From: Novosphingobium sp. HII-3
Lineage (GTDB): Bacteria; Pseudomonadota; Alphaproteobacteria; Sphingomonadales; Sphingomonadaceae
Reading direction: 5' to 3'
Assembly: GCF_002916655.1 (NCBI RefSeq)
Contig: NZ_PPSM01000047.1
Coordinates: 62,001 to 126,000, forward strand
Length of the DNA: 64,000 nucleotides
Part shown: positions 9,217 to 20,407 of the stretch, piece after piece
Numbering within the stretch: position 1 is the stretch's first letter
How the letters are laid out: each line of letters begins with the position of its first letter
The notes under the pieces: model-generated
What the model was told of the DNA's origin: nothing
The model's input: the letters and a program-made list of their open reading frames with translations, nothing else
Database searches by the model: none
Made by a program: the position numbers and the translations under genes

Positions 9217-9512
9217 CAGATTACCCAGTTCACGGCTTCGGGGTCGGAGGGCTTGAGCGTCAGGTCAGGACGCACGGTCGGGCCGAGAGCGCGGATGCGC
9301 TCCTTGATGTGCGATGGCCGCACGCCCTCGTCGGTCTTCACGCCATCGACCACGTAAGCGGCGAAGACGTTCTGCGCGCCTTCTTCGCGCGCGATGATGG
9401 CGGCGCCATGCTCGCCGACATCGGTGGAATCATTCACGTTGAGCGACCAGCCCACGCCGGTCCACCAGATGACCGCGCCGGTCTTCAGGTCGTTGCCCGT
9501 CAGGATCTTCAC
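9216..9512 (-). CDS. DUF2849 domain-containing protein
   Basis: A 98-residue protein of the DUF2849 family. The GTG at 9512 is chosen because it overlaps the cobA stop in a GTGA junction, giving translational coupling, and starts the recognisable VKILTGNDLKTGAVIWW segment. The family lies between cobA/cysG and cysI in many alphaproteobacterial sulfate-reduction operons. It has no known catalytic residues. A role in sulfur assimilation is inferred from this constant position. Confidence 0.85.
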   Translation of the reverse strand: MKILTGNDLKTGAVIWWTGVGWSLNVNDSTDVGEHGAAIIAREEGAQNVFAAYVVDGVKTDEGVRPSHIKERIRALGPTVRPDLTLKPSDPEAVNWVI

Positions 9513-10288
9513 TGTACTGCCTCCCGCGCCAGGGCGCGTATGGTGTTGTCCGCTGCAGCGGCGACGGAGCCGATAACGATAAGCGCGGGGCTTTGCACTC
9601 TTTCGCTCTCCACAAGGTGAGCAAGCCCGGCGAGCGGCGCGCGCAGCACGCGCATGTCGGCGCGGGTGGCGTTCTCGATCACGGCGACTGCGGCATCGGG
9701 GGCAAGGCCATCCGCGATCAGCTTTTCGGAGATCTGCGCCGCCGTTGCCACGCCCATGAAGATCACCAGCGTTCGGCCGGGACCGGCCAGTCCCGACCAG
9801 TCCTGGTCCGACAGGCCCTTGCACTGGCCTGCCACGAAGCTGACGATGGACGCATGCTCACGGTGAGTCAGCGGAATCTGCGCGGATGCCGAGGCACCGA
9901 GCGCGGACGAGATGCCCGGCACGACCTCCACCGCGATGCCCGCTTCCTTGCAGGCCTGCGCCTCTTCGCCGCCGCGGCCGAAGATGAAGGGGTCACCGCC
10001 CTTGAGCCGGACCACGTCATGCCCCGCCAGCGCTTCGCGGACGAGCAGGGCGTTGATGTCCTCCTGCCTCATCGTGTGCCGCGAACGGCTCTTGGCGACG
10101 GAGACGAGGCGTGCCGTGGGCCGCGCCATGGCAAGGATGGACGGATCGACGAGGCCGTCATGCACGATCAGCGCCGCATTCATGATGATGCGGGCGGCGC
10201 GCAGGGTCAGAAGATCGGGGTCGCCAGGGCCGGCACCCACGAGATGGACCTTGCCCTTACGGGCGGTGTCTGCGCGATTCTGTGTCAT
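9509..10288 (-). CDS. cobA: Uroporphyrinogen-III C-methyltransferase
   Basis: A 259-residue SAM-dependent methyltransferase making precorrin-2, the precursor of siroheme. VHLVGAGPGDPDLLTLRA at the N-terminus, VVRLKGGDPFIFGRGGEE near residue 91 and VVPGISSALG near 121 are the family motifs. It has only the CobA half of CysG and lacks the dehydrogenase/chelatase half. It opens the operon and supplies the cofactor for the sulfite reductase two genes downstream. It could equally be named cysG-A. Confidence 0.93.
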   Translation of the reverse strand: MTQNRADTARKGKVHLVGAGPGDPDLLTLRAARIIMNAALIVHDGLVDPSILAMARPTARLVSVAKSRSRHTMRQEDINALLVREALAGHDVVRLKGGDPFIFGRGGEEAQACKEAGIAVEVVPGISSALGASASAQIPLTHREHASIVSFVAGQCKGLSDQDWSGLAGPGRTLVIFMGVATAAQISEKLIADGLAPDAAVAVIENATRADMRVLRAPLAGLAHLVESERVQSPALIVIGSVAAAADNTIRALAREAVQ

Positions 10289-10325
10289 GGTCTGCCGCAG
10301 ATGGGCCTGACCATGCGGCGATGCC

Positions 10326-10338
10326 AGCCATATTGGCT
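10326..10338. promoter_or_regulatory. Inverted repeat upstream of the sulfate reduction operon
   Basis: AGCCA-TAT-TGGCT is a 13-base inverted repeat 38 bases upstream of the cobA start. It sits where an operator or activator site for the operon could lie. No regulator gene is adjacent, and only symmetry and position support it. Confidence 0.25.
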
Positions 10339-10483
10339 TTGCGGGGGCTAAGGGCAGCTTTAACCCGCAGGACCGTCAAGAAAATGGCGGAAAGCTATAC
10401 TCCCTTCGAGGGAGAGGGAGGGGATCACTAACTAAATCTTAACCCAACTCGTGGACTTTTGCCGGGCAACGGGAGGCCACAGA

Positions 10484-11161
10484 ATGCCGATAGCGGCACA
10501 CTTCGAGACGATGGAAGCAGCAGGAAAGCCGCGTGCGGAACGCCGCAGGTTGCTGTTGGAGACGAAGGGCGCGCTGGAGAACGGCGAGGCGGTGCAGGTC
10601 ATCCTTCATAACTTCTCCGAAACCGGCGTGCTGCTGGAAAGCAAGGTTTCGCTTGAGATCGGGGAAGCGCTCGAGCTGGATCTTCCCGAAGCCCCGCAGA
10701 CCCGTGCCCGCGTTATCTGGGCGAGCGGCGCGCTTTATGGCTGTGCCTTCGAAGGCCGCATCCCCAGTGCGACGCTGCGCGCCGCGCAGTTGCGCAGCGC
10801 CGTCCAGACCGAGCTTGGCCTTGGCGCTGCCCCCACGCCTGCGGGCCCCAGCGCGATCGGCGGAGAGAGCCTCGGCGAGCGGCTTCATCGCCTGCGCAAG
10901 CTGCGCGGCCTCACCCAGGGCGAACTGGCCGCGCGGCTCGGCGTCAGCAAGCCGACCGTCTGGGCGTGGGAGCAGGGACGCGCCCGGCCGATCGAGGACC
11001 GTCTCGACGCGATCGCGGAAGCTCTCGGCGTGGAGGCGGCGGACCTGCGCTCCAGTCGTGCGGTGCCCGGACTTACGGACCTCATCACCCGTTGCCGCGA
11101 ACAGATCGCCGCCGCTGTGGAGACGACGCCGGACAAAGTCCGTATCATGATCGAGCTCTGA
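10484..11161 (+). CDS. PilZ domain - XRE helix-turn-helix fusion protein
   Basis: A 225-residue two-domain protein. Residues about 16-105 are a PilZ domain with both c-di-GMP contacts: R17xxxR21 and NFSETG at 43-48 (N/DxSxxG). Residues about 128-185 are an XRE-type helix-turn-helix (GERLHRLRKLRGLTQGELAARLGVSKPTVWAWEQG). It is therefore a predicted DNA-binding protein controlled by c-di-GMP. The ATG at 10484 is preceded by GGGAGG at 10471-10476, better than the in-frame GTG at 10451. A PAS/GGDEF-like gene follows 283 bases later. Targets are unknown. Confidence 0.85.
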   Translation: MPIAAHFETMEAAGKPRAERRRLLLETKGALENGEAVQVILHNFSETGVLLESKVSLEIGEALELDLPEAPQTRARVIWASGALYGCAFEGRIPSATLRAAQLRSAVQTELGLGAAPTPAGPSAIGGESLGERLHRLRKLRGLTQGELAARLGVSKPTVWAWEQGRARPIEDRLDAIAEALGVEAADLRSSRAVPGLTDLITRCREQIAAAVETTPDKVRIMIEL

Positions 11162-11280
11162 AGTTCGTTGCGCTCGAACGGCAGCAATCCAGAAATCAAT
11201 CCCTCCGGTCAAAGTTCTATCATTATGAACTTGCGGTAACGGTTGGTAAAAAATGGACAATTTTACGACTAAGTAAAGTT

Positions 11281-11292
11281 CGTTAGCTAACG
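11281..11292. promoter_or_regulatory. Perfect 12-bp palindrome upstream of the PAS/GGDEF-like gene
   Basis: CGTTAGCTAACG is self-complementary over all 12 bases. It lies in an AT-rich part (about 11200-11345) of the 283-base gap between the PilZ-HTH gene and the PAS/GGDEF-like gene, where a promoter is expected. It may be an operator, possibly for the neighbouring PilZ-HTH protein. Confidence 0.3.
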
Positions 11293-11444
11293 CACTTGGT
11301 CTTCAGTCCGATTTCATCCTATTCATGGTTAAGATTGTTAACTTTGTCTGGGAAGTGCTTTACTGCTGGCGCCGAGAGCAGAATCGATTGGAGGGAGGCC
11401 GTTGTGGCCGATCGGTATGATCGAAGAACCGAGGCGCGGCCGGC

Positions 11445-12362
11445 ATGGGCATGAACTTCACATTCCAGGAAAGCTCCGTACTTTATGGGATGCTGGCCGA
11501 GAGTTCGACAGACATCATCTTCAAGACCGATCCGGACGGCGCGATCGTTCATGCGAGCCCCGGCATGGAGCGCCTCGGCCACAAAGCGAGTGACGCTGCG
11601 GGCGGAGAAGGCCTTGCGCCGCAGCGCCTGCTCCTCGACCTCGTGGCGCCCGAGGCGCGGCAGCAGGTCGCCAAGGCACACGCCCGCGCCCTCGCCGGTG
11701 ACGATGTGGACTGGTTCGAATTCCCCGCTCTTGCAGAGGACAGCCGCAAACGCTGGTTCGAATTGCGCCTGCGCGCCCTGCTGCGGGCGGACGGAGCGCC
11801 CTATGGGGTGTTGGGGGTCATGCGTAGCGTGGATGAACTGCGCTCCCTGAGCGAACGCCTGTTCACCGCGACGTACACCGATGCACTCACCGGCCTGACG
11901 AACCGCGCGGCCTTCGTCTCGATGCTCAGGCACATGCTTGACGCGGGCATGGACGGCTGCCTGGCGCTGTTCAGTATCGATTTCTTCCGTACGATCAACA
12001 TGCAGTACGGGCAGAGTGCGGGCGATGAGGTCCTCACCGTCTTCGGGGATCTCCTGCGCGAACTGCTGCGCACCGATGATCTCATTTCGCGCATTGGCTC
12101 CGAACGATTTGCCGTGATCCTACCGCGCGTGACACCCGTTGAGGCGGAGGGCATCTGCCGCCGCGTGGTGACGACGCTGGCGGACCTCAAGCAGACCGTG
12201 GGCGAGGGCACCTTCGCGGTGACGGCCAGCGCCAGCGTGGCGCGAATCGCCACCAGCCTCGATTCGACGATGGGCCGGGCCGAAATGGCGCTGTTCGTCG
12301 CGCGCGCCAAAGGGCGCAACCGGCTTGAGATGGAGAAGCCGGTCCGGCTTGCCGCCGGCTGA
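11445..12362 (+). CDS. PAS and degenerate GGDEF domain protein
   Basis: A 305-residue cytoplasmic protein without membrane segments. Residues about 12-130 are a PAS sensor domain (ESSTDIIFKTDPDGAIVHASPG). Residues about 140-300 are a GGDEF-type domain (YTDALTGLTNRAAF start). The active-site motif is GSERF at 218-222 instead of GG[D/E]EF, and the first metal-binding Asp is Ser177 (FSIDFF in place of LDIDxF). It is thus probably not a diguanylate cyclase. It may bind nucleotide or work through protein contacts. The start at 11445 has only a weak ribosome-binding site; position is supported by the PAS beginning. Confidence 0.85.
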   Translation: MGMNFTFQESSVLYGMLAESSTDIIFKTDPDGAIVHASPGMERLGHKASDAAGGEGLAPQRLLLDLVAPEARQQVAKAHARALAGDDVDWFEFPALAEDSRKRWFELRLRALLRADGAPYGVLGVMRSVDELRSLSERLFTATYTDALTGLTNRAAFVSMLRHMLDAGMDGCLALFSIDFFRTINMQYGQSAGDEVLTVFGDLLRELLRTDDLISRIGSERFAVILPRVTPVEAEGICRRVVTTLADLKQTVGEGTFAVTASASVARIATSLDSTMGRAEMALFVARAKGRNRLEMEKPVRLAAG

Positions 12363-12484
12363 CGGCCGAGGCATCGGCAGCGGCCGGGTGCGCTAGAAGC
12401 GAATGCCGGTTTCCTTGACTTTCACGGCCTGCCGCTCTACTTGGCGCCTTTTCCGATCCCACAGATTCTAATCCGGGAGTGCCC

Positions 12485-12829
12485 ATGGCGCGCGTTACTG
12501 TCGAAGATTGCGTCGACAAGATCCCCAACCGCTTCGACCTCGTCCTCCTCGCGGCGCAGCGCGCACGTGAGATTTCGGGCGGCGCGGAACTGACCGTCGA
12601 TCGCGACCGTGACAAGAACCCGGTCGTCGCCCTGCGCGAAATCGCGGAACAGACCGTCGTTCCCGCGAACCTCAAGGAAACGCTCGTCACGTCGATGCAG
12701 CGCGTCCTGCCGGACGACGACGACGAGATGGACGAGATCGGTTCGCTCAGCCAGTCGGCCGAAGCGCTGCGCATTACTGCTTCCGCTCCGACCCGCAACA
12801 CCTCGCTGGGTGGCGACTACGACGGTTGA
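12485..12829 (+). CDS. rpoZ: RNA polymerase omega subunit
   Basis: A 114-residue omega subunit that helps fold and assemble beta-prime in RNA polymerase. [28 protein letters not shown] is the family start and the [11 protein letters not shown] segment is the second helix region. The ATG at 12485 follows GGGAG at 12475-12479. The C-terminal 40 residues are acidic and then Ser/Thr-rich, a usual variable tail. It is monocistronic here, with no spoT downstream. Confidence 0.95.
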   Translation: MARVTVEDCVDKIPNRFDLVLLAAQRAREISGGAELTVDRDRDKNPVVALREIAEQTVVPANLKETLVTSMQRVLPDDDDEMDEIGSLSQSAEALRITASAPTRNTSLGGDYDG

Positions 12830-13023
12830 TGCCGGGCGCCGGTCCGCCGGCGCTTCGTTTCTCGTGATAACGGATGGGGGCTGTCCTTTGGGATGAGCCC
12901 CTTTTCTGCGTCCCGGCACCGTAGCGGTTCAGCCTTCCGACGGGGCCGGTGACGACACGATGCCTTTCCATTGCGCCAGCAACAATGTCGCCCTAGTTTC
13001 ACGCCCCATTCAAGGGGGACGAA

Positions 13024-14061
13024 ATGAGTGGGATCGGCGAGGGTGTAGCGGATCTGGGGCAGGGGGTGCTGACCGCTTCCGCGCTGGAGAAGGAGCAGAG
13101 GCTCGTGCAGGACGGGCACACGCACGAAAGTGCTTGCCTGAATTGCGGCACTGCCCTCGTCGGTACGCATTGCCATGCCTGCGGGCAGGCCGCGCATGTC
13201 CATCGCACACTGGGCGCGTTCTTCCACGACCTGCTGCACGGCGTCTTTCATTTCGAAGGCAAGATCTGGCGGACTCTTCCGCTTCTTGCCTGGAAGCCCG
13301 GCGAACTGACGCGCCAGTACGTCGAGGGGCGGCGTGCGAGCTTCGTGTCGCCGATCGCGCTCTTCCTGTTCAGCGTCTTTCTCATGTTCGCCGTCTTCCA
13401 CAGCACGCAGGGTGGTGAGAGGCCGGCTGATGTGCGCAGTGACGACCGGGCGCTTTCCCGGCAGGTCGATGAGCTGGAAGGGGAACTTGCGCGGCTACAG
13501 GACCGCCGCAAGCTGGCCGCGAGCAAGGGCCAGACGACGCAGGAGCTGGATGAGGAGATAGGGGAGCACCGCGATGCGCTTGCGGCGATCCGCGCAGCGC
13601 AGGGCGAGAACGTCGACGTTCAGATCAACGGTACGCGGTTCCCCCGACTGACGAAGGCGGTTCAGAAATTCCGCGCCAACCCCGATCTCGCGATCTACAA
13701 GATCCAGACTTATGCCTACAAGTACAGCTGGGCGCTGATACCGATCTCCGTCCCTTTCCTCTGGCTGCTGTTTCCTTTCAGCGGCCGCTTCCACTTGTAC
13801 GATCACACAGTCTTCGTAACTTATTCGCTTTGCTTCATGACGATGATCGTCATCCTTGCGATGATCCTTGGTGCGGTGGGAGCAGGGAGCGTGGCGCCGT
13901 TGTTGTTCTTCGTGCCTCCCGTCCATATGTATCGTCAGTTGCGGGGCGCTTACGCGTTGAGCCGCAGGGGCGCAGTCTGGCGCACGTTCCTCTTGATCGG
14001 CTTTGCCGCAACTGCGCTGGCCTTGTTCTTCGTCCTCATCATGGCCCAGACCAGCTTCTGA
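13024..14061 (+). CDS. DUF3667 membrane protein with zinc-ribbon start
   Basis: A 345-residue protein. Near residue 38 CLNCG...CHACG forms a treble-clef or ribbon-like pair of CxxC motifs, followed by HRTLGAFFHDLLHGVFHFEGKIWRTL and the WKPGELTRQYVEGRR segment typical of DUF3667. There are about five hydrophobic segments (near residues 112-126, 238-256, 265-300 and 320-342). Between the first and second segments is a long charged, probably coiled region with heptad-like Leu/Glu/Arg. No function is known for the family. A convergent terminator separates it from ftsH. Confidence 0.75.
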   Translation: MSGIGEGVADLGQGVLTASALEKEQRLVQDGHTHESACLNCGTALVGTHCHACGQAAHVHRTLGAFFHDLLHGVFHFEGKIWRTLPLLAWKPGELTRQYVEGRRASFVSPIALFLFSVFLMFAVFHSTQGGERPADVRSDDRALSRQVDELEGELARLQDRRKLAASKGQTTQELDEEIGEHRDALAAIRAAQGENVDVQINGTRFPRLTKAVQKFRANPDLAIYKIQTYAYKYSWALIPISVPFLWLLFPFSGRFHLYDHTVFVTYSLCFMTMIVILAMILGAVGAGSVAPLLFFVPPVHMYRQLRGAYALSRRGAVWRTFLLIGFAATALALFFVLIMAQTSF

Positions 14062-14112
14062 GGTGGGGTGCCCGCTCCGCGGCGGGCGGTGCTCTCGAGC
14101 AGGCATGCAAAA

Positions 14113-14140
14113 GGGGCGTCAGACTTGCGTCCAACGCCCC
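14113..14140 (-). terminator. Intrinsic terminator of ftsH
   Basis: GGGGCGT at 14113-14119 pairs with ACGCCCC at 14134-14140, with an inner GAC/GTC pairing. Read on the minus strand the stem is followed by TTTT, so it ends ftsH transcription 40 bases past the stop. It may also serve the convergent DUF3667 gene. Confidence 0.7.
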
Positions 14141-14180
14141 CTCCTGCATTCTCCCAGGGGAGAACTCTAAGGGTGTGGCT

Positions 14181-16112
<1,932 letters not shown>

Positions 16113-16243
16113 TGTGCGGGAAACCGTCCTTTCGCACCCCAATGTAGGCGCATGGAGGGGAATCTCAAGCTGGCGTGACCATCACGGACGATCCTTTTAC
16201 CGCGTGACGGTGGGTCGCCGTTGCAAGCGGTTGATTGATTGGC

Positions 16244-18319
16244 TCAACTGCGCACGAGCTGGTAGTCTCCCGCCCTATCGATCTGGGCTTTCCATCCGGG
16301 GTAGACGACGATGGTGGTGAACGTTTCCTCGATGATGGCCGGGCCCGTCACCTCCATCCCCGGAGCAAGGTCGCGGCCGATATGGACCGGCACCTGACCG
16401 AATCCCCTCCCGAGGTTGGCGCGCCGTTCCTTGGCCGGAACAGGCGCAACGCCGCTCGACACGAAGCCGCCGGATGCCTTGGGTGAGGGGGTGACCACAT
16501 GGGCGGCGAGGCGGACCCCGGAAATTTCCGGCACCTCGTGTTCGCGCACATGGGCATACTCCGCCATGTGGCGCGCGTTGAACAACGCCACCGCGCGCTC
16601 GGCGAAATCCTTCTGGATGAACGACAAATCGCCGAGCGGCGCGTCCGCGGCGAAATCGAACGAAAGCGAGAAGTTCTGCCCCGGGTAGCGCATGTTGAGC
16701 TGGTAGTTCGCCCGCACGTCCCCCGGCACGAAGCCGGCACCCTCGAAATACCGGCGGGCCCGGTCCGACAGTTCCGTCCAAAGCGTTCTGATGCGTTCCA
16801 CGTCGAGGGCGCCCGCCGAGGCGATGTACGATCGCTCCTCATCGATGGTGGGATTGGCGACGAGAGTGCCGAGGGCCGAGAACGTGGGCGAGGCTCGGGG
16901 CACCAGAACCCGGGTAATGCCGAGGTCTTCCGCCTGTATGGCGGCGAAGGCGGGGCCGTTGCCGCCATAGGCCAGCATTACCAGGTTCCTGGGATCGATT
17001 CCCTTGCCCGCCGTTGTGCGCCGCACGCCCTGGCTCATGTTGGCGTTCACCACGCGCCAGCAGTCGAAGGCGGCCTGCTCCGGGTCGCCGTGGCCCATCT
17101 CCTCGGCGATGGCCTGGAAGGCTTCCGCCACGCCATCGCGGGAGAGGGTGAAACTTCCGCCTGCAAAACCTTCATCCGTCGAGAGAAGACCCAGCATGAC
17201 GAGGGCATCGGTCACGGTCGGCTCGGTCCCGCCGCGACCGTAGCAGATGGGTCCGGGATCCGACCCTGCCGAACGCGGCCCGACTTGCAAGGCGCCGCGA
17301 TGGACGTGGCAGATCGAGCCGCCGCCCGCACCCAGCGTCTCCACCTTTACCATCGGAACACCGACCATATAGCGGTGATGCATGTTCCAGCCCGCTTCCG
17401 CTGGCGCCTGCCCGTCTATCACCAGCGACATGTCGTAGCTGGTCCCGCCCATATCGACGCAGAGCAGGTCCGGACACCCCTTGGCTGTGCCGCAATGGGC
17501 CGAGCCGACAACGCCGCCAGCCGGCCCTGAGGCGAGAACCCGTACCGGTGCGCCGTCGATGTATGCCTTGGTCATCACGCCACCTGACGCCTGCATGACC
17601 ATGAGCTGCCGTTCGTACCCACCTTCGACGAGGCGCTGCACCAGCTTCTCGAGATAGCCGGTGACGCGCGGCCCTACATAGGCGTTGACCACCGTGGTCG
17701 AAGTGCGGTCGTATTCCGGGGCGCGGGGCAGCACTTCATGGCTGGCGCAGACGTAGGCGTTCTGGATTTCCTGCTGCACGATCTCGCGCGCGCGGCGTTC
17801 GTGCGATGGGTTCACGAAGGAGAACAGGAAGCTGATCGCCACCGCCTCGACGTTCTGCAGACGCAGCTTGCGGCAGGCTTCGCGCAGGGCGTCCTCGTCG
17901 AGAGACTTGTGAACGGTGCCGTCATGCAGGACGCGCTCAGGCACGGTGAGGCGGCGGCGGCGCGGCGTGATCGGCCTGGGCGGTTCAAGGCGAACGTCCC
18001 AGATGTCCTCCTTGAACCCGCGCCGGTACTCGATCTCGTCGCGGAAGCCTTCGGTCGTGACAAGGCCGGTGACCGCTCCGTTCATCTCGATCAGGGTGTT
18101 GTCGGCCACCGTCGTCCCATGGACGATCGCCTCGCAGCGCGAGAGGAATTCCTGCAGGGAAAGGCCTTCCTTGGCGGCGAGGGCGCCAAGCCCCTGCATC
18201 ACGCCCAGCGAGCGATCCTCGGGGGTGGAGAGATTCTTGTGAAGGATGACCTCGTCATCTTTCAGGAGCGCGAAGTCGGTGAAGGTGCCGCCGATGTCGA
18301 TGCCGACGCGATAATTCAT
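16244..18319 (-). CDS. hyuA: Hydantoinase/oxoprolinase subunit A
   Basis: A 691-residue ATP-dependent amidohydrolase subunit. The N-terminal MNYRVGIDIGGTFTDFALL is the acetate-kinase-type phosphate-binding strand of the Hydant_A family, and VDMGGTSYDMSLV near residue 285 is the second. Family members hydrolyse hydantoins or 5-oxoproline together with subunit B, or carboxylate acetone with a third subunit. The ATG at 18319 follows a GGCGGG purine run; the longer frame to 18388 is not needed. It lies 87 bases downstream of hyuB on the same strand, and that partner is frameshifted, so the complex may not form. Confidence 0.92.
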   Translation of the reverse strand: MNYRVGIDIGGTFTDFALLKDDEVILHKNLSTPEDRSLGVMQGLGALAAKEGLSLQEFLSRCEAIVHGTTVADNTLIEMNGAVTGLVTTEGFRDEIEYRRGFKEDIWDVRLEPPRPITPRRRRLTVPERVLHDGTVHKSLDEDALREACRKLRLQNVEAVAISFLFSFVNPSHERRAREIVQQEIQNAYVCASHEVLPRAPEYDRTSTTVVNAYVGPRVTGYLEKLVQRLVEGGYERQLMVMQASGGVMTKAYIDGAPVRVLASGPAGGVVGSAHCGTAKGCPDLLCVDMGGTSYDMSLVIDGQAPAEAGWNMHHRYMVGVPMVKVETLGAGGGSICHVHRGALQVGPRSAGSDPGPICYGRGGTEPTVTDALVMLGLLSTDEGFAGGSFTLSRDGVAEAFQAIAEEMGHGDPEQAAFDCWRVVNANMSQGVRRTTAGKGIDPRNLVMLAYGGNGPAFAAIQAEDLGITRVLVPRASPTFSALGTLVANPTIDEERSYIASAGALDVERIRTLWTELSDRARRYFEGAGFVPGDVRANYQLNMRYPGQNFSLSFDFAADAPLGDLSFIQKDFAERAVALFNARHMAEYAHVREHEVPEISGVRLAAHVVTPSPKASGGFVSSGVAPVPAKERRANLGRGFGQVPVHIGRDLAPGMEVTGPAIIEETFTTIVVYPGWKAQIDRAGDYQLVRS

Positions 18320-18406
18320 GTCCCGCCTTTTCTCCCGCGGCGGCTGGCGCGCGCGGGCTCCCCCTGTGGCCCCGCTTTTCGCGAGCAACCGTCCTGTTCC
18401 AATGCC

Positions 18407-20240
18407 TTATTCGGCGGCTTCCAGAGTTGCGCTCATCCGCGCCCGCAGCGCCTGGGTCGCCGCGTGGTCCACCTCCAGCGAATAGTCTTGGAGGCTGCCC
18501 GTGAGCACGACCCCGTACTTCTCGCGAGCGGCGGTGAGGCTGACGTACTCGTCGAGCACGTCCTCCTTCACCGCTTCGGGATCGCGTTGCAGGGGCGGTC
18601 CGAAGCCCGCGCCACCGCCGTGCTGGTAGGCGATCACCGCACCCTCCGGCAGCAGATCCTGCGCGGTGTGCGCAATCTGTCGCTCGTTGGGTGAACCCAC
18701 TTCGAAGCGGTTGCTGTAGGGAATGGCGTTATCCCCGCCGCACATGCCGCTGAGGGGGTGATCCGCCGAAACCATCCAGGCCATCGCCGAAGTGGGCTTC
18801 AGTACCTGCTTCACGTTGAGCGATCCCGGCGCGCCGCGCCACTGCCCCGCGCCGCCGCCGTCCGTCGTCATCTCACGGCTGATGTTGAGGATGGGGAAGC
18901 GGCTTTCCGCGTCCTCGGCTTCGGACAGGATCAGGCTGCCGAGCGCGTTGGGGCACGAACCCCACCCGTCGAGGCCCTGGACGGCGGAAACGTCCATCGA
19001 CCGGCAATCGACACCCTGATCCATCCACATCATGCCGTTGTCGTCGAAGCCCACGACCATGTTGGGCATACCGATCTTGTAGAGCTGCGGCTGCGCGCGT
19101 TCCGGCGCGACGTTGGAGAGCGCGATGCAGACCGCTTCCGTGATCTCGCAGGCCGGATGGAACGAGCCGAGGGCGGCGGGCTTGTTCGGCGGGGGCTGGG
19201 CGATGCAGCCCTCCGGCACGACAATGTCGACCGCGTTGAAGTAGCCCTCGTTCTTGACGATCGTCGGGTCCATGGCGGCCACCACCTGACACATGACATA
19301 GCTGCGTGTGTTGGCGAAGGTGTTCCAGACGCCCACCAGTTCCGGCCGGTCGTCCGTGCCGGTGAGGTCCACCGTCAACTGATCCCCGGCGATGGTGCAG
19401 GTGACGTGGACCTTGATATCCTTGGTCCCGGCCGTGTCATGGTCGATGAAGACCGTGGCCGCGTGCGTGCCGTCCGGCCAGCGTGCTACTTCCTCGCGCA
19501 CGCGCCGCTCGGTGTGTTCGATGGACTGGTTGATGGCCGCCTTGATCACGTCCGCGCCCCACCCGGCGATGAGGGTCTCCAGCATCCGGACCGCGTGCTG
19601 CACACCGCCGATCATTGCCGCGATGTCGCCCGCGAACGTGGCGAAGCGATTGTTGCGCACCACCGTATCGAACACGTCCCGCCGCAGTTCGCCCCGGTGG
19701 ACCAGCTTCAGGCAGGGGTAGATCACGCCTTCGGTGAACACGTCTGTCGCGTCGAGCGAGAAGCCGCCGGGATCCTTGCCGCCGGTATCGCCCTGATGCG
19801 CCTGCAGAGTCTGCCTGCAGAGTCTGGATGCAGATGAGTTCGCCCTTGTCGTCGTAGACCGGGCCATAGACGCAGTAGTCCGGAAGGTGGCCGCCGCCAT
19901 GGTCCGGGTCGTTGGCCAGGAAGACGTCGCCCGGGCCCCAATCGTACCGCTCCTGATTCATCAAGCCCCAGCGCGTCTCCATCTGGTTGACGAAGGTGAG
20001 GTGCGGCGTGCCCACTGCGCCCATCGCGAGCCGGCCGTGGGCATCGACGATGGCGGCGTTGCGCTCGTTCGACTGGTTGATGATGGGCGAGGAGGCCGCG
20101 CGTCCAAGGTACGTGGCGCTCTCGAAGCAGACCGTCTCGAATGCGCCGCGGATGATGTCGGCCGTGACGGGATCGACCGTCGCGGACGTCGGGAGGGGAT
20201 CGCGGCGAGCGGCCAGCCTGCGGTTCAATTCGTAGGACAT
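18407..20240 (-). pseudogene. hyuB: Hydantoinase/oxoprolinase subunit B, broken by a 13-bp duplication
   Basis: Hydant_B family subunit of the same enzyme as hyuA. From the ATG at 20240 (MSYELNRRLAARRDPLPTSA) the frame reads through DPVTADIIRGAFETV, NQSNERNAAIVDAHGR and DPDHGGGHLPDYCVYGP to GELICIQTLQ, then changes. The rest of the protein (AHQGDTGGKDPGGFSLDATD to LEAAE) is in another frame ending at 18407. Between them is an exact tandem copy of 13 bases at 19801-19826. Removing one copy restores one frame of 606 codons. The gene is therefore either a recent pseudogene or a sequence error. A purine-rich GAGGAAA precedes the start. Confidence 0.9.
19801..19826. repeat. 13-bp perfect tandem duplication inside hyuB
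   Basis: Positions 19801-19813 and 19814-19826 both read CCTGCAGAGTCTG. The unit is not a multiple of three, and it separates the two halves of hyuB into different frames. No other tandem copy or mobile element is at this site, so slippage during replication is the simplest origin. Confidence 0.97.
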
Positions 20241-20407
20241 GCGTGCATTTCCTCTTCCCGGCAAAGCATCGGGCAGAGGTCCGGGATAGGACCGGGCGCC
20301 GCCGCGTTCTCGACAGACGGCGCCGAGGGCCGTGCAAATCGCGAAACCGCGCGTTAAGCGCGCAAGGAAGCGCCCGCGTGCCTGCGCCAAGGGAGTACAC
20401 TGCCGCA

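Noticed and set aside
7486..9357. A 623-codon plus-strand frame opposite cysI and DUF934
   Set aside because: It lies antisense to an intact operon and shows no domain.
10400..10414. CTCCCT-TCG-AGGGAG hairpin upstream of the PilZ-HTH gene
   Set aside because: It is short, has no T run and no clear relation to the start codon; not listed as a terminator or riboswitch.
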